A stretch of 64,000 nt of DNA from Paraburkholderia atlantica (GCF_009362785.1 NZ_WHNQ01000023.1:62001-126000), one strand, 5' to 3'. Shown: positions 1 to 8,900, numbered from the stretch's first letter. Numbers and translations: made by a program. The notes: generated by a model not told the origin, from the sequence alone.

Positions 1-561
1 CCGGCGATCGTGCTCGGCCTGCTATTCGAGAAGTCGATCAAGGAGGCGCTGTTCGCGCCGGTGCCGGTCGCATTCGCGCTGGTTGCGGGCGGCGTCGTGA
101 TCCTGTGGGCGGAGGCGCGTCAGCGCGCGCGCGGCGACGCGGCGGTGCGGGTGCGCAGCATCGACGATCTGAGCCCGCTCGATGCGCTGAAAGTCGGCCT
201 CGCGCAGTGCTTCGCGCTGATTCCGGGGACCTCGCGCTCGGGTTCGACGATCATCGGCGGCATGCTGTTCGGCATCGAGCGCCGCGCGGCGACCGAGTTT
301 TCATTCTTTCTTGCGATCCCGATCATCTTCGGCGCGACCGCCTACGAGCTGTACAAGGACTGGCATCTGCTCACCACCGACGCGCTCGGCAGCTTCGCGC
401 TCGGCTTCGTGGCGGCGTTCGTCAGTGCGTTTATTTGCATCCGCTGGCTGCTGCGCTACGTCGCGTCGCACGACTTCACGGTGTTCGCGTGGTATCGGAT
501 CGGTTTCGGTCTGCTGATCCTGCTGATCGGTTATAGCGGCGGGTTGAGCTGGGCCGATTGA
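1..561 (+). CDS. uppP: Undecaprenyl-diphosphatase UppP (BacA), 3' part
   Basis: C-terminal part of the integral membrane phosphatase that recycles undecaprenyl pyrophosphate to the monophosphate carrier used for peptidoglycan and other surface polymers. The reading frame is open from base 1, so the true start lies upstream of the window; about 186 residues are visible. The PGTSRSGSTIIGGML segment matches the conserved catalytic loop of the BacA/UppP family, and several hydrophobic membrane segments follow. It ends 16 bases before a hairpin terminator. Family assignment is firm; the N-terminal glutamate-rich motif cannot be seen here. Confidence 0.93.
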   Translation, partial: PAIVLGLLFEKSIKEALFAPVPVAFALVAGGVVILWAEARQRARGDAAVRVRSIDDLSPLDALKVGLAQCFALIPGTSRSGSTIIGGMLFGIERRAATEFSFFLAIPIIFGATAYELYKDWHLLTTDALGSFALGFVAAFVSAFICIRWLLRYVASHDFTVFAWYRIGFGLLILLIGYSGGLSWAD

Positions 562-577
562 GGTTGGCCGTGCGATG

Positions 578-609
578 AAAAAAAGGTCTGCAAGTGCGGA
601 CCTTTTTTC
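578..609. terminator. Bidirectional hairpin terminator between uppP and trmB
   Basis: A-rich run, stem AAAAAGGTC / GACCTTTTT around a short loop, then a T run. It lies between the convergent ends of uppP (plus) and trmB (minus) and can serve both. Confidence 0.75.
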
Positions 610-631
610 GTTGGCATGCCGTTTCGTCGCG

Positions 632-1438
632 TTACGGGGTGGCACGCTTGCGGAACACGAGGTCCCACACGCCGTGGCCGAGCCGCAGGCCGCGCCGCTC
701 GAACTTCGTCACCGGACGATAGTCGGGCCGCGGTGCGTAGGTGTCGGCGGTGTTTTCGAGCAGTGGATCGGCGCCGAGCACTTCGAGCATCTGTTCGGCG
801 TAGTTCTGCCAGTCGGTCGCGCAATGCAGATATGCACCCGGCTTCAGGCGCGACACGAGTAGCGCGACGAACTTCGGCTGAATCAGCCGGCGCTTGTGAT
901 GGCGCGCCTTGTGCCACGGATCGGGGAAGAAGATGTGCACGCCGTCGAGGCTGTCGGGCGCGATCATGTGCTCGAGCACTTCGACCGCGTCGTGCTGAAT
1001 GATGCGGATGTTCGTCAGCGACTGCTCGCCGATCAGCTTCAGCAGCGCGCCGACGCCGGGCTCGTGGACTTCGACGCCGAGGAAGTCATCGCCAGAACGT
1101 TGCGCGGCGATCTCCGCGGTGGTGGCGCCCATGCCGAAGCCGATCTCCAGCACGCGCGGTGCTTCACGGCCGAACACGGCGGTCCAGTCGGGCTGCTGCG
1201 GCGCATAGGGCACGACGAAGCGCGGGCCGAACTCATCCAGCGCGCGGCGCTGGCCGGTCGACACGCGACCCGCGCGCGTGACGAAGCTGCGGATGCGGCG
1301 GTGATGAAGCGTGTCTGCCGGCGTCGCGCCGGGCGTGCCGTCGACGGTGTTTGCCTCGTCGCCGGTGGACTGGTCTGCTGCGCTCGTGGGAGTCGGGGAG
1401 TCGTCCGGGAGACCGGAGTCGTTTGGATCGTGGATCAT
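632..1438 (-). CDS. trmB: tRNA (guanine-N7-)-methyltransferase TrmB
   Basis: 268-residue SAM-dependent enzyme that makes m7G46 in the variable loop of tRNAs. Visible marks are the SAM-binding loop EIGFGMGATT (about residues 97-106) and the family signature FFPDPWHKARHHKRRL. The first about 55 residues are a low-complexity acidic/Ser/Thr-rich extension before the conserved RSFVTRAGR start of the domain; such extensions are common in Burkholderiales TrmB. The gene converges on uppP and lies just downstream of a tRNA-Gly read on the same strand. Start ATG is at 1438; a shorter start is possible because of the disordered N-terminus. Confidence 0.93.
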   Translation of the reverse strand: MIHDPNDSGLPDDSPTPTSAADQSTGDEANTVDGTPGATPADTLHHRRIRSFVTRAGRVSTGQRRALDEFGPRFVVPYAPQQPDWTAVFGREAPRVLEIGFGMGATTAEIAAQRSGDDFLGVEVHEPGVGALLKLIGEQSLTNIRIIQHDAVEVLEHMIAPDSLDGVHIFFPDPWHKARHHKRRLIQPKFVALLVSRLKPGAYLHCATDWQNYAEQMLEVLGADPLLENTADTYAPRPDYRPVTKFERRGLRLGHGVWDLVFRKRATP

Positions 1439-1502
1439 CGTCGATGCTGCTGCAAGGGTGAGGGCTGCGCGGCTTGCGCGCTGTGCCGGGCCGTTGCCAC
1501 TA

Positions 1503-1533
1503 CAAAAAAGCCGCCTTCAGGGAGGCGGCTCTT
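1503..1533 (-). terminator. Rho-independent terminator after tRNA-Gly
   Basis: On the minus strand a GCCGCCT / AGGCGGC stem is followed by six T residues. It sits 30 bases downstream of the tRNA-Gly 3' end and ahead of trmB. Confidence 0.75.
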
Positions 1534-1564
1534 GCTAGCTTCCGCTGAATACTCAGCAGGAAAG

Positions 1565-1638
1565 TGGAGCGGGCGATGGGAATCGAACCCACGGCTCTAG
1601 CTTGGGAAGCTAGGGTATTACCATTATACGACGCCCGC
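1565..1638 (-). tRNA. tRNA-Gly (CCC anticodon)
   Basis: Full cloverleaf of 74 nt including encoded CCA (1565-1567). Acceptor stem is GCGGGCG / CGCCCGC, anticodon stem CTAGC / GCTAG with loop TTCCCAA giving anticodon CCC, and T arm GTGGGTTCGATTCCCAT. Decodes GGG. Confidence 0.95.
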
Positions 1639-1862
1639 GGAACTCGCAATTTTACAGCCTTTTGGGCGGTTTGGGCAGGGGTAGGGTTCGCGCGCACGAA
1701 CAGTCACCCCGTCCTTCCGCGTCGACGGTCAGAACGGCGCGCGCCTTCAGATGGCGTCTGCGCCTGCCGTTAACCCGAATGCTGCGCAACACCGTGCGCT
1801 CGCGCACCCGCAAGCCGGCGCGCTCCCGGCGCTCCCCATCCTGTTCAAGAGACTTTCCCAAG

Positions 1863-3581
1863 ATGCAGTGGTTTTCCAATCTGAAACTGAGCCACAAGCT
1901 GGTCGGCTCGTTGATGCTGTGCGCATTCGTGACGGCCGTCGTCGGCACGGTCGGAGTGCTGAAGGTGCGCGAAGTCGCGACGATGCAAACCGAAATGTAC
2001 GACCGCGAATTCGTGCCGGTGCGCGACGACGGCACCGCCGCGTGGCAGGCGGCCTCGCACTTCCGGCGCCTCTATTCGTACATCCTGAATCCGGAGCCGG
2101 CCGGCCGCGCGGATACGGTGCGCCTGAATCACGGCGGTGAAGCGGCGATCCTCGCGGCGTTCGACTACGAGCGTAAGCACGCGACCACCGACGCACAAAA
2201 GCAATTGCTGAGCGACTTCGACGCCGCCTATCCGGCCTACATGAGTTCGGTCGCGAAGGTGATGGCGCTGGCCGACCAGGGCGATCAGACCGGCGCGCTC
2301 GCCGAGCTCAAGTCGACCACCGACCCGCTGCACGTCAAGCTGCGCACGCTGATGATCAAGCTGTCGGACGTGCGGGATGAGTTGGCCAAACAGCGCGTCG
2401 CGAACGGCGTCGACATGGTTCGCTCGGTGACGTGGTGGATCGCGAGCTGCGCGGTCGTCGGCGTGGCGATTGCGATTGGCCTCGGGCTCTTGGTGACGCG
2501 GGCGGTCGTGCGGCAGATCGGCGGCGAACCGGCCGAAGTCGCGAGGGTCGTCGAGCAGATCGCGGGCGGCGACTTGAGCCAGCGCCTGAACACCGGCGCC
2601 GCCGACGAGCGCAGCATCCTGCGCGCGGTTGCGCATATGCAGGAGCGTCTCGCGTCGACGATCGGTTCGATCCGCGAAAGCGCCGAGTCGGTCAGCATCG
2701 CTTCGCAACAGATCGCGAGCGGCAACATCGATCTGTCCGCTCGCACCGAAGAGCAGGCCGCTTCGCTCGAACAGACCGCGGCGAGCATGTCGGAGTTGAC
2801 CCAGACCGTCGGCCGCAATAGCGACAACGCGCGCAACGCGAGCGCGCTCGCGACTCAGGCCGCACAGGTCGTCAACACCGGCAACACGGCGGTCGAGGGC
2901 ATGGTGCGCACCATCGGCGAGATCAGCGGCAGCTCGACGAAGATCTCGGAGATTACCGGCGTGATCGAAGGCATCGCGTTCCAAACGAATATTCTTGCGT
3001 TGAACGCGGCGGTCGAAGCGGCGCGCGCGGGCGAGCAGGGGCGCGGCTTCGCGGTGGTCGCGAGCGAGGTGCGCAATCTGGCGCAGCGCTCGGCGAGCGC
3101 GGCGAAGGAGATCAAGGAGATGATCACGACTTCGGTCGCGATCATCGAGGGCGGCACGCAGCAGGCGGCCGAAGTCAGCACGACGATGGCGGATATCAAG
3201 GACGCGATTCATCGCGTCTCGGACATCGTCGGCGCGATCGCGACGGCCTCCGAAGAGCAGAACCGCAGCATTCACCAGGTCGGCCAGGCCGTCACGCAGA
3301 TGGACGAGACCACGCAGCAGAACGCGGCGCTCGTCGAACAGGCTGCGGCGGCCGCGCAATCGCTCGAAGTGCAGGCGCGCAAGATGAAGCAGACGGTATC
3401 GGTGTTCCGGACGGCGGAGAGCCGAGGTTTTGCGGCGGCCTTGCCGAAGCCGGTGCCGGCGCCCATTCAAACGCCGGCGCGCGTGCGTGTCGATCAGCCG
3501 GCGCTGCCGCAACCAGCGATGGCCGCGCCAGCGCGCGAGCGCGTGGCGGCGGCTGCGGATGGTGACTGGAGTATGTTCTGA
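1863..3581 (+). CDS. Methyl-accepting chemotaxis protein
   Basis: 572-residue Tsr/Tar-like receptor. An N-terminal membrane segment (about residues 10-32, VGSLMLCAFVTAVVG) and a second one near residue 180-205 frame a periplasmic four-helix-bundle sensor domain that begins with acidic DREFVPVRDD. A HAMP linker follows, then the cytoplasmic coiled coil with the hairpin tip EGIAFQTNILALNAAVEAAR and GRGFAVVASEVRNLAQRSA, which binds CheA/CheW. Alanine/proline-rich C-terminal tail ends in DWSMF. The open frame runs further upstream, but the ATG at 1863 gives the normal MCP N-terminus MQWFSNLKLSHKL. The ligand cannot be predicted. Stands alone, without other che genes. Confidence 0.92.
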   Translation: MQWFSNLKLSHKLVGSLMLCAFVTAVVGTVGVLKVREVATMQTEMYDREFVPVRDDGTAAWQAASHFRRLYSYILNPEPAGRADTVRLNHGGEAAILAAFDYERKHATTDAQKQLLSDFDAAYPAYMSSVAKVMALADQGDQTGALAELKSTTDPLHVKLRTLMIKLSDVRDELAKQRVANGVDMVRSVTWWIASCAVVGVAIAIGLGLLVTRAVVRQIGGEPAEVARVVEQIAGGDLSQRLNTGAADERSILRAVAHMQERLASTIGSIRESAESVSIASQQIASGNIDLSARTEEQAASLEQTAASMSELTQTVGRNSDNARNASALATQAAQVVNTGNTAVEGMVRTIGEISGSSTKISEITGVIEGIAFQTNILALNAAVEAARAGEQGRGFAVVASEVRNLAQRSASAAKEIKEMITTSVAIIEGGTQQAAEVSTTMADIKDAIHRVSDIVGAIATASEEQNRSIHQVGQAVTQMDETTQQNAALVEQAAAAAQSLEVQARKMKQTVSVFRTAESRGFAAALPKPVPAPIQTPARVRVDQPALPQPAMAAPARERVAAAADGDWSMF

Positions 3582-3663
3582 TCCACGGCTCGCGAGCGAG
3601 TGCCGCTATCTGGAAATTGACCGCCTGAGGCGGTCGAAGCCGCAACAACGATCAGTTGACACG

Positions 3664-3702
3664 AAAACGCGCCGCCGCATGCAGTCGCAAACGGCGGCGT
3701 TT
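3664..3702 (-). terminator. Possible terminator between the MCP gene and yggT
   Basis: Inverted repeat with an AAACG-GCCGCCG-type stem around a 14-base loop, ending in GTTTTC on the minus strand, just beyond the yggT stop codon. The T run is short, so this is tentative. Confidence 0.4.
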
Positions 3703-3716
3703 CAAGCGCGATCGGC

Positions 3717-4280
3717 TCAGATCACAAAATAAGTCAGCTGAACCGCCGCGCGGGTGACGACCATCTGCAGCACCTGGACGATCACGAACAGCAGGATCGG
3801 CGACAGATCGATACCGCCGAATTTCGGCAGCACGCGGCGCAGCGGGTTCAGGAACGGCGCGGTCAGCTGATACAGAATCGGCATCGCCGGCGAACGCGGA
3901 TTCAGCCACGACAGCAGCGCCATCAGGATCGTCATCCAGATGATCAGATTGAGCGCCCATTTGATCGCGGTGAGCACCGCGACGATCAGCATCGTCGGCA
4001 CGAGCGTCAGCGGATCGGCGCCGGTCAGCACGATCATCAGGACGACGTAGATAATCGCGGTGATCAGCGTGGCGGCCACGCTCGCCCAGTCGATCCTGCG
4101 CGTGCTCGGCAGAATGTGCCGCAGCGGCAGCACGAGCCAGTTGGTCGCCTGCAGCACGGCGTTCGAGACCGGGTTGTACGGCGGCAGGCGCACGACCTGC
4201 AGCCACGCGCGCAACAGCAGCGCGGCGCCGAACAGCGTGAAAATGGTATTGAGCAGAAAACGGGCGATATCGCCAAACAT
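3717..4280 (-). CDS. YggT family membrane protein
   Basis: 187-residue inner-membrane protein made of two similar YGGT halves, each with an LLxxRAWLQ... or LNPRSP... segment next to hydrophobic helices (around residues 5-25, 60-80, 90-125 and 150-185). The motif PFLNPLRRVLPKFGGIDLSP is typical of the family. Homologues are linked to cell envelope and osmotic stress functions, but the biochemical role is not settled. Here it is a single gene on the minus strand downstream of an EthD-like gene, separated from it by 157 bases in which I see no gene. Confidence 0.88.
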   Translation of the reverse strand: MFGDIARFLLNTIFTLFGAALLLRAWLQVVRLPPYNPVSNAVLQATNWLVLPLRHILPSTRRIDWASVAATLITAIIYVVLMIVLTGADPLTLVPTMLIVAVLTAIKWALNLIIWMTILMALLSWLNPRSPAMPILYQLTAPFLNPLRRVLPKFGGIDLSPILLFVIVQVLQMVVTRAAVQLTYFVI

Positions 4281-4437
4281 CTCGGGTCCTTATGCTTCTG
4301 ATAACGGCCACTGGCGGGCCGCGGGCTGCCGGCGTCGCAAGATCGGTGCGCGCCGGCGGTTTTCTGGCTTTACCTGGTTAGCCAACCGGAGGTTCGACGC
4401 CATTGCGCACCGCCAACCGGTGGTTGTCTGTCCGGCA

Positions 4438-4758
4438 TCACACGGAAATCCGGACCTCGCTGATCAGGATCGTGCCGTTGCCGCCGTCGGTGTAGTTCGG
4501 GATATCCGCTAATAGTTGCTCGGATGCAGGCTTGAACACTTCGTAGAAGTCGTCCGCGCTATCGAACAGGAAGTGACCCGCGGCCACGTAAGGCGGCGGC
4601 GTGCCGGGCGGCCCGGCGTTCAGGCCCGCGTCGACCGACCAGCCTTTCAGCGCCGGCCCGAACAGCTTCGCCGCGAGCGGCATGTGGGTCGCGCAGTAGT
4701 AGTCGATGTCGAAGCGGCCGTTTTCTCGGTACGGGTAGAGGATGCTGACCTTGATCAT
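4438..4758 (-). CDS. EthD family small protein
   Basis: 106-residue dimeric alpha/beta-barrel (ferredoxin-like) protein. MIKVSILYPYRENGRFDIDY at the start, the CATHMPLAAKLFGPALKG segment and the central FLFDSADDFYEVFKPASEQL match EthD-domain proteins, named after a protein needed for ethyl tert-butyl ether degradation; most members are of unknown function. The start at 4758 is chosen because it begins the conserved domain and has GAGAACGCACA upstream; an in-frame ATG 57 bases upstream would add a basic, unconserved leader. It lies 96 bases downstream of the DUF2520 gene on the same strand and may be cotranscribed. Confidence 0.82.
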   Translation of the reverse strand: MIKVSILYPYRENGRFDIDYYCATHMPLAAKLFGPALKGWSVDAGLNAGPPGTPPPYVAAGHFLFDSADDFYEVFKPASEQLLADIPNYTDGGNGTILISEVRISV

Positions 4759-4854
4759 TGTGCGTTCTCGTCTGTTGATCCCGAGGCGCGGCGCGGGTCG
4801 TCGCGTGATTCGCATCTGCTTCGCCCGGCGCGCCGGACGTCACATTATCACGGC

Positions 4855-5790
4855 TTACTTGACGCTTGCACCTGCTGCCGCCTGATTCAGCGAGCGGCCC
4901 AGCGATTCTTCCACAGCTTCGGAGATCGCTTCAATCGTCGCGGGTGGAGTTGCGCGGCGTCGGGCGAGGTTGACCGCGCGGCGCGTCAGCAGACCGTACA
5001 GCGCGGCATGGTCGCCGTCGAAGCTTTCGAGCAGCGCCAACTGCTTCTCGACGACACCCGTGTCGCCGCGCGATACGGGGCCCGCGAGCGCGTTTGGCAG
5101 GCCTTTGTCGCGCGCCGTTTCGATCGTGCCGGCGAGCATCGGCAGCAGCGCGCGCAGCGCGTCGTCCTCGGCGAAGCCGAGCGTGCGCCACAACGCGACG
5201 CATTCGGCGAGGCTGCAGAGCGCAAAGCTCGCCGCGTAGTGAGCGGCGGCGTGATACAGCATGCGGCCGCCCGGCGGAATCGACAGCGGATGGCAGCGCA
5301 GCGCGAGCGCGAGCGCGGTCAGCGTCTCCTTCAGCTCGCCGTCGGCTTCGATCGTCACCGAGCAGCCGGCGATCCGCTCCAGATCGGCGAGCTCGCCGCT
5401 AAATAGATACAGCGGATGAAAGCCGCCGATCGCCGCGCCCTGATCGCGCGCCGGCGCGAGCAGCTCGACCGGCGATGCGCCGCTGCAGTGCACGAGCGCC
5501 TTGCTGGGGTAGCTGGCCGCATCGCCGCCGAAGCGGAGTGTGTGCGCTGTCGTACCGATGCTGTCGTCAGGAACGGCTAAAAAAACGATATCGGCGGCGT
5601 CGACGACCTGTTGCGGGTCGTCAAAGGCCGCGCAGTGTGCGATCTGGGCGGCGAGCCGGCGCGCGGAATCGGCCGAACGGCTCGCCACCGCGGTGACCGG
5701 GTAGCCGGCGCGCGCAAAGGCGAGCGCGAGACAGCGCGCAAGCCGCCCCGCGCCGATGAAGCCGACGCGCGGCAAGGAAGACTGGGGCAT
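4855..5790 (-). CDS. Rossmann-fold and DUF2520 domain protein
   Basis: 311 residues. The N-terminal Rossmann domain begins VGFIGAGRLARCLALAF (about residues 9-25), a GxGxxx nucleotide-binding loop, with VFLAVPDDSIG further on; the C-terminal half is the DUF2520 helical domain with FHPLYLFSG and MLYHAAAHYAASF. This family resembles ketopantoate reductase and pyrroline-5-carboxylate reductase but has no proven substrate. The start at 5790 is preferred over an in-frame ATG at 5934 because it starts the domain and has GGAGCAGGTGACC before it. Probably NAD(P)-dependent; the reaction is unknown. Confidence 0.85.
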   Translation of the reverse strand: MPQSSLPRVGFIGAGRLARCLALAFARAGYPVTAVASRSADSARRLAAQIAHCAAFDDPQQVVDAADIVFLAVPDDSIGTTAHTLRFGGDAASYPSKALVHCSGASPVELLAPARDQGAAIGGFHPLYLFSGELADLERIAGCSVTIEADGELKETLTALALALRCHPLSIPPGGRMLYHAAAHYAASFALCSLAECVALWRTLGFAEDDALRALLPMLAGTIETARDKGLPNALAGPVSRGDTGVVEKQLALLESFDGDHAALYGLLTRRAVNLARRRATPPATIEAISEAVEESLGRSLNQAAAGASVK

Positions 5791-6064
5791 GGTCACCTGC
5801 TCCGGACGGATCGTGTGAACGGGAAAGCAGCAGTATCTCGCATCCGGCGAAGCGCGGGCGATCCGGCCCCTTGCGGGGGGCGACAGCTGTCGTCGGATGA
5901 GTTTGCGGGCGATATGGCGCCAACGGTTGGTCATCGGGTGGCGCGACGCCCATGGGTGTGAAAACTGCTCACAATCGTAGTGACAGGGAACAGTGGTCGA
6001 TGAGCCGGTTTTGACGGTCGTATTTTCGTACTTCGTTCGCAGTCAGAAAATCGGGAGGGTAGCG

Positions 6065-6226
6065 ATGAGTATTTTTTCTTACCGAAAACACTTGCGGTTC
6101 CTGACGCACGCCCAGCGCCGCCGCTGGTGGGATCAGAAAAAGCGCTTGACGCCGCGCGTGCGGATCAGCGGCGCATATGTGCCGCCCAACGTGTCCCGCG
6201 AATTCGTGTATGTGAAGGTCGGCTAG
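6065..6226 (+). CDS. Small basic hypothetical protein
   Basis: 53-residue, Arg/Lys/Trp-rich protein beginning MSIFSYRKHLRFLTHAQR and ending FVYVKVG. A good ribosome binding site, GGGAGG, lies about 9 bases before the ATG, and a clear hairpin terminator follows 26 bases after the stop, so it looks like a complete monocistronic gene. No domain recognised; its high positive charge would allow nucleic-acid or membrane-surface binding, but that is only a guess. An upstream in-frame start at 5993 lacks a ribosome binding site. Confidence 0.68.
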   Translation: MSIFSYRKHLRFLTHAQRRRWWDQKKRLTPRVRISGAYVPPNVSREFVYVKVG

Positions 6227-6252
6227 TCGCGCGATCTTCGCAGGTGAGAAAG

Positions 6253-6286
6253 TGCCCGGCTCGAGCCATTGAGCCGGGCATTTTTT
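6253..6286 (+). terminator. Rho-independent terminator
   Basis: Perfect 9-bp stem GCCCGGCTC / GAGCCGGGC with an eight-base loop, followed by ATTTTTT. Ends the small gene at 6065. Confidence 0.85.
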
Positions 6287-6614
6287 ATTGGGAAATTCGT
6301 CCCGGCTGTCAGGATTGAAGCGAATTTGTAATTAAAGTTGACCGATGCGCGAACTCTAGCTCCTCACGCTCGCGCCAGACCTATGACGCGCGGGCCGCCG
6401 CTCGCGTGCAACCCCTTGATTCCCGGCTGATTTCGTCGTCGTTGCGGCGGCGCGTAGGCGTCCTCGCGCAGCGTTCGGCAAAGCCCTTCGGCTTGCCCTT
6501 GCAATTTGCAACAAATGCGAACAGTTCGGCCGGGGCTTTTTGGATACATTGATGCCACAGCATGCGAGGCATGCGCAGTCGGCGACCTTGGCAGGCCGCG
6601 CTAGGAGAATAGAA

Positions 6615-6929
6615 GTGAAAAAGATCGTTCCGTTTGTCGTTGCAGCCGCACTCGGCTTGGGACTGGCCGGGGCTGCTGAGGCAGGTGTTTCCGTCGGTAT
6701 CGGCCTTGGGGTGCCGGTCGCGCCGGCCTATCCGGTCTATGCGGCGCCGCCGCCTGTCTATTACGCGCCGCCGCCTCCGCCGGTGTATGCGCCGCCGGTT
6801 GTAGTGGCACCGGCGCCAGTGGTGGTCGGAGGCTATTACGGCTATGGCCGTCCCTACTATCGCGGCTACTACCACGGCTACCATGGCTACTATCGCGGCG
6901 GCTACGGGCACCCGTACTATCGTCATTAA
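6615..6929 (+). CDS. Secreted PXPV-repeat, Gly/Tyr-rich protein
   Basis: 104 residues starting from a GTG at 6615 with AGGAG 8 bases upstream. A classical signal peptide (KKIVPFVVAAALGLGLAGAAEA) is followed by VSVGIGLGVPVAP, then proline/tyrosine repeats such as PVYYAPPPPPVYAPP, and a tail of GYYGYGRPYYRGYYHGY-type residues ending in HPYYRH. This matches the small exported PXPV-repeat proteins found in many copies in Burkholderiales. Function is not known; the Pro/Tyr/Gly composition suggests an extended, envelope-associated or matrix protein. Monocistronic, with about 330 bases of apparently gene-free DNA upstream after the previous terminator. Confidence 0.8.
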   Translation: MKKIVPFVVAAALGLGLAGAAEAGVSVGIGLGVPVAPAYPVYAAPPPVYYAPPPPPVYAPPVVVAPAPVVVGGYYGYGRPYYRGYYHGYHGYYRGGYGHPYYRH

Positions 6930-7135
6930 CAAGCACGGGCGCGCATGACGCGCGCGGGAACGTCGACGGCGTAACGCCGGCTTGTGCCGGGTTACGCCGC
7001 TTCTATTTGCGCCGCCGGTTTTTTGCTTTCCGCCGCGTTCTTCACGGGTGTCGCGCGCTCGCGCAAGCCCCGTTCCAAAGCGTCGATGAAGCTGGGAGAA
7101 TGGCTGCTTCGCCCCGCCTTAGGAGAGTTTCGCCG

Positions 7136-8101
7136 ATGCAAGCGCTTCCCGCTCCCACCTTCGATGACGTCCTCGACGCTGCCGCGCGTCTCGAAGGCGT
7201 CGCGCACCGTACCCCCGTTCTGACGTCGAGCACGTTCGACGAGCGCACTGGCGCGTCGGTGTTCTTCAAGTGCGAAAACTTCCAGCGCATGGGCGCATTC
7301 AAGTTCCGCGGCGCATACAACGCGATTTCGCATTTCGACGCGGAGCAGCGCAAGGCGGGGGTGCTGACCTATTCGTCGGGCAATCACGCGCAGGCGATCG
7401 CGCTGTCGGCGCGCCTCGCCGGCATTCACGCGACGATCGTGATGCCGCACGACGCGCCCGAGGCCAAGGTCGCCGCGACCAAGGGCTACGGCGGCGAAGT
7501 GATCACGTACGATCGCTACAAGGAAAATCGCGAGGAAATCGGCCGGCGCTTGGCCGAGGAGCGCGGCATGACGCTGATTCCGCCGTACGATCATCCGCAC
7601 GTGATCGCCGGGCAGGGCACCGCGGTCAAAGAACTGGTCGACGAAACCGGCCCGCTCGACATGTTGTTCGTGTGCCTTGGCGGCGGCGGCTTGCTCAGCG
7701 GCAGCGCATTGTCGGCCGCCGCGCTGAGCCCGGCTTGCACGGTGATCGGCATCGAGCCCGAAGCGGGCAACGACGGCCAGCAGTCGCTCGCGCGCGGCGA
7801 GATCGTGCATATCGACACGCCGCGCACGATCGCCGATGGCGCCGCCTCGACGCATCTGGGCCACTACACGTTCGCGGTCATCCGCCAGCTGGTCGCGCGA
7901 ATCGAAACGGTCAGCGATGCGCAACTGATCGAGACGATGCGCTTTTTCGCGCAGCGCATGAAGATCGTCGTCGAACCGACCGGCTGCCTCGCCGCGGCGG
8001 CGGTACTGAATGGCATCGTGCCGGTGAAGGGCAAGCGCGTCGGCGTGCTGGTGAGCGGCGGCAACGTCGATCTGCCGAAGCTCGCGCAGTACCTCGCATG
8101 A
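7136..8101 (+). CDS. PLP-dependent threonine/serine dehydratase family
   Basis: 321 residues, fold type II PLP enzyme. The lysine forming the Schiff base is in MGAFKFRGAYNA (about residues 53-64), the Asn loop SSGNHAQAIA lies near residue 85, and the glycine-rich phosphate loop CLGGGGLLSG near 183. Length and the RTPVLTSSTFDERTG start resemble threo-3-hydroxyaspartate ammonia-lyase and serine racemase rather than biosynthetic IlvA, since there is no C-terminal ACT-like regulatory domain. Substrate among serine, threonine and 3-hydroxyaspartate cannot be settled. AGGAGAG at 7121-7127 fixes the start; an open frame extends upstream to 7007 without support. Confidence 0.88.
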   Translation: MQALPAPTFDDVLDAAARLEGVAHRTPVLTSSTFDERTGASVFFKCENFQRMGAFKFRGAYNAISHFDAEQRKAGVLTYSSGNHAQAIALSARLAGIHATIVMPHDAPEAKVAATKGYGGEVITYDRYKENREEIGRRLAEERGMTLIPPYDHPHVIAGQGTAVKELVDETGPLDMLFVCLGGGGLLSGSALSAAALSPACTVIGIEPEAGNDGQQSLARGEIVHIDTPRTIADGAASTHLGHYTFAVIRQLVARIETVSDAQLIETMRFFAQRMKIVVEPTGCLAAAAVLNGIVPVKGKRVGVLVSGGNVDLPKLAQYLA

Positions 8102-8125
8102 GCGACTGACGTCGAATAGCATGAA

Positions 8126-8158
8126 GAAAAACGGCTCGCCGATGTGAGCCGTTTTTTT
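8126..8158. terminator. Bidirectional terminator
   Basis: AAAACGGCTC / GAGCCGTTTT stem with flanking A and T runs between the convergent dehydratase and lysE-like genes. Confidence 0.85.
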
Positions 8159-8173
8159 CATTCGAGAGCCGCT

Positions 8174-8854
8174 TCAGCTTGCCACTTGCGCGGTGCTCTG
8201 CACGATCAGGTCGTGATACCCGTTGACGATCACGCTGTACGAGAAATAAGCGAACAGCAGCGCCGACAGAACGTGACACGCGCGTAGCAGACCGGCGCCC
8301 GCGCGCTTGCGTCCCTGGCTGCCGAGCCCGCAGATAAAAAGCGTCCAGCACAGGCCGCCGAGAAAGAAGCCGCCGAGGAAAATCAACGCGGTCGTCGGGC
8401 TCGTCGCTCCGGCTTTCGCGATCAGCGCGCCGCCGACCGCCGCGAACCACAGGATCGCCGAAGGCGACGACACCGCCAGCAGCACGCCACGCAGAAAGCC
8501 GCGCCATGGCGACTGAGGCGGCGCGGCCGCGTCGCCTTCGCCGGCAACGGCAGGCGCCGTGGCCGGGAACATCGCTTCACGCGCCATCTTCCAGGTGAGA
8601 AACAGCAGGATTGCCGCGCCGCCGATCCACACGACCCAGCGCACCGATTCGAACTGCAGCAGCGCGGCCATGCCGGCGAGCGCGAGCGTCGCGTAAATGA
8701 GATCGCCGACGCACGAGCCGAGGCCGAGCCAGAAGCCCGGCCGGAAGCCGTGCGACAGCGTCAGCGAAATGATCGCGACGTTGACGAGACCGATGTCGAG
8801 ACACAGCGACAAGGACAGAAAAAAACCGTCCGACATCATTGAAAAAGGGTGCAT
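8174..8854 (-). CDS. LysE family exporter
   Basis: 226-residue inner-membrane protein of the LysE/RhtB amino-acid exporter family. Six hydrophobic segments are visible, including FFLSLSLCLDIGLVNVAIIS at the N-terminus and the G-rich HGFRPGFWLGLGSCVGDLIY that marks the family; FLRGVLLAVSSPSAILWFAA starts the second half. Residues about 95-110 (Ala/Pro-rich) form a polar linker between halves. It lies 46 bases downstream of ubiD on the same strand. Exported substrate unknown. A second start, MMSDG, six codons in, is possible. Confidence 0.88.
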   Translation of the reverse strand: MHPFSMMSDGFFLSLSLCLDIGLVNVAIISLTLSHGFRPGFWLGLGSCVGDLIYATLALAGMAALLQFESVRWVVWIGGAAILLFLTWKMAREAMFPATAPAVAGEGDAAAPPQSPWRGFLRGVLLAVSSPSAILWFAAVGGALIAKAGATSPTTALIFLGGFFLGGLCWTLFICGLGSQGRKRAGAGLLRACHVLSALLFAYFSYSVIVNGYHDLIVQSTAQVAS

Positions 8855-8900
8855 CCGCGCGAGCGCTCCATTCGTTATTGATTGTGTTGTCCGGTGCGCA

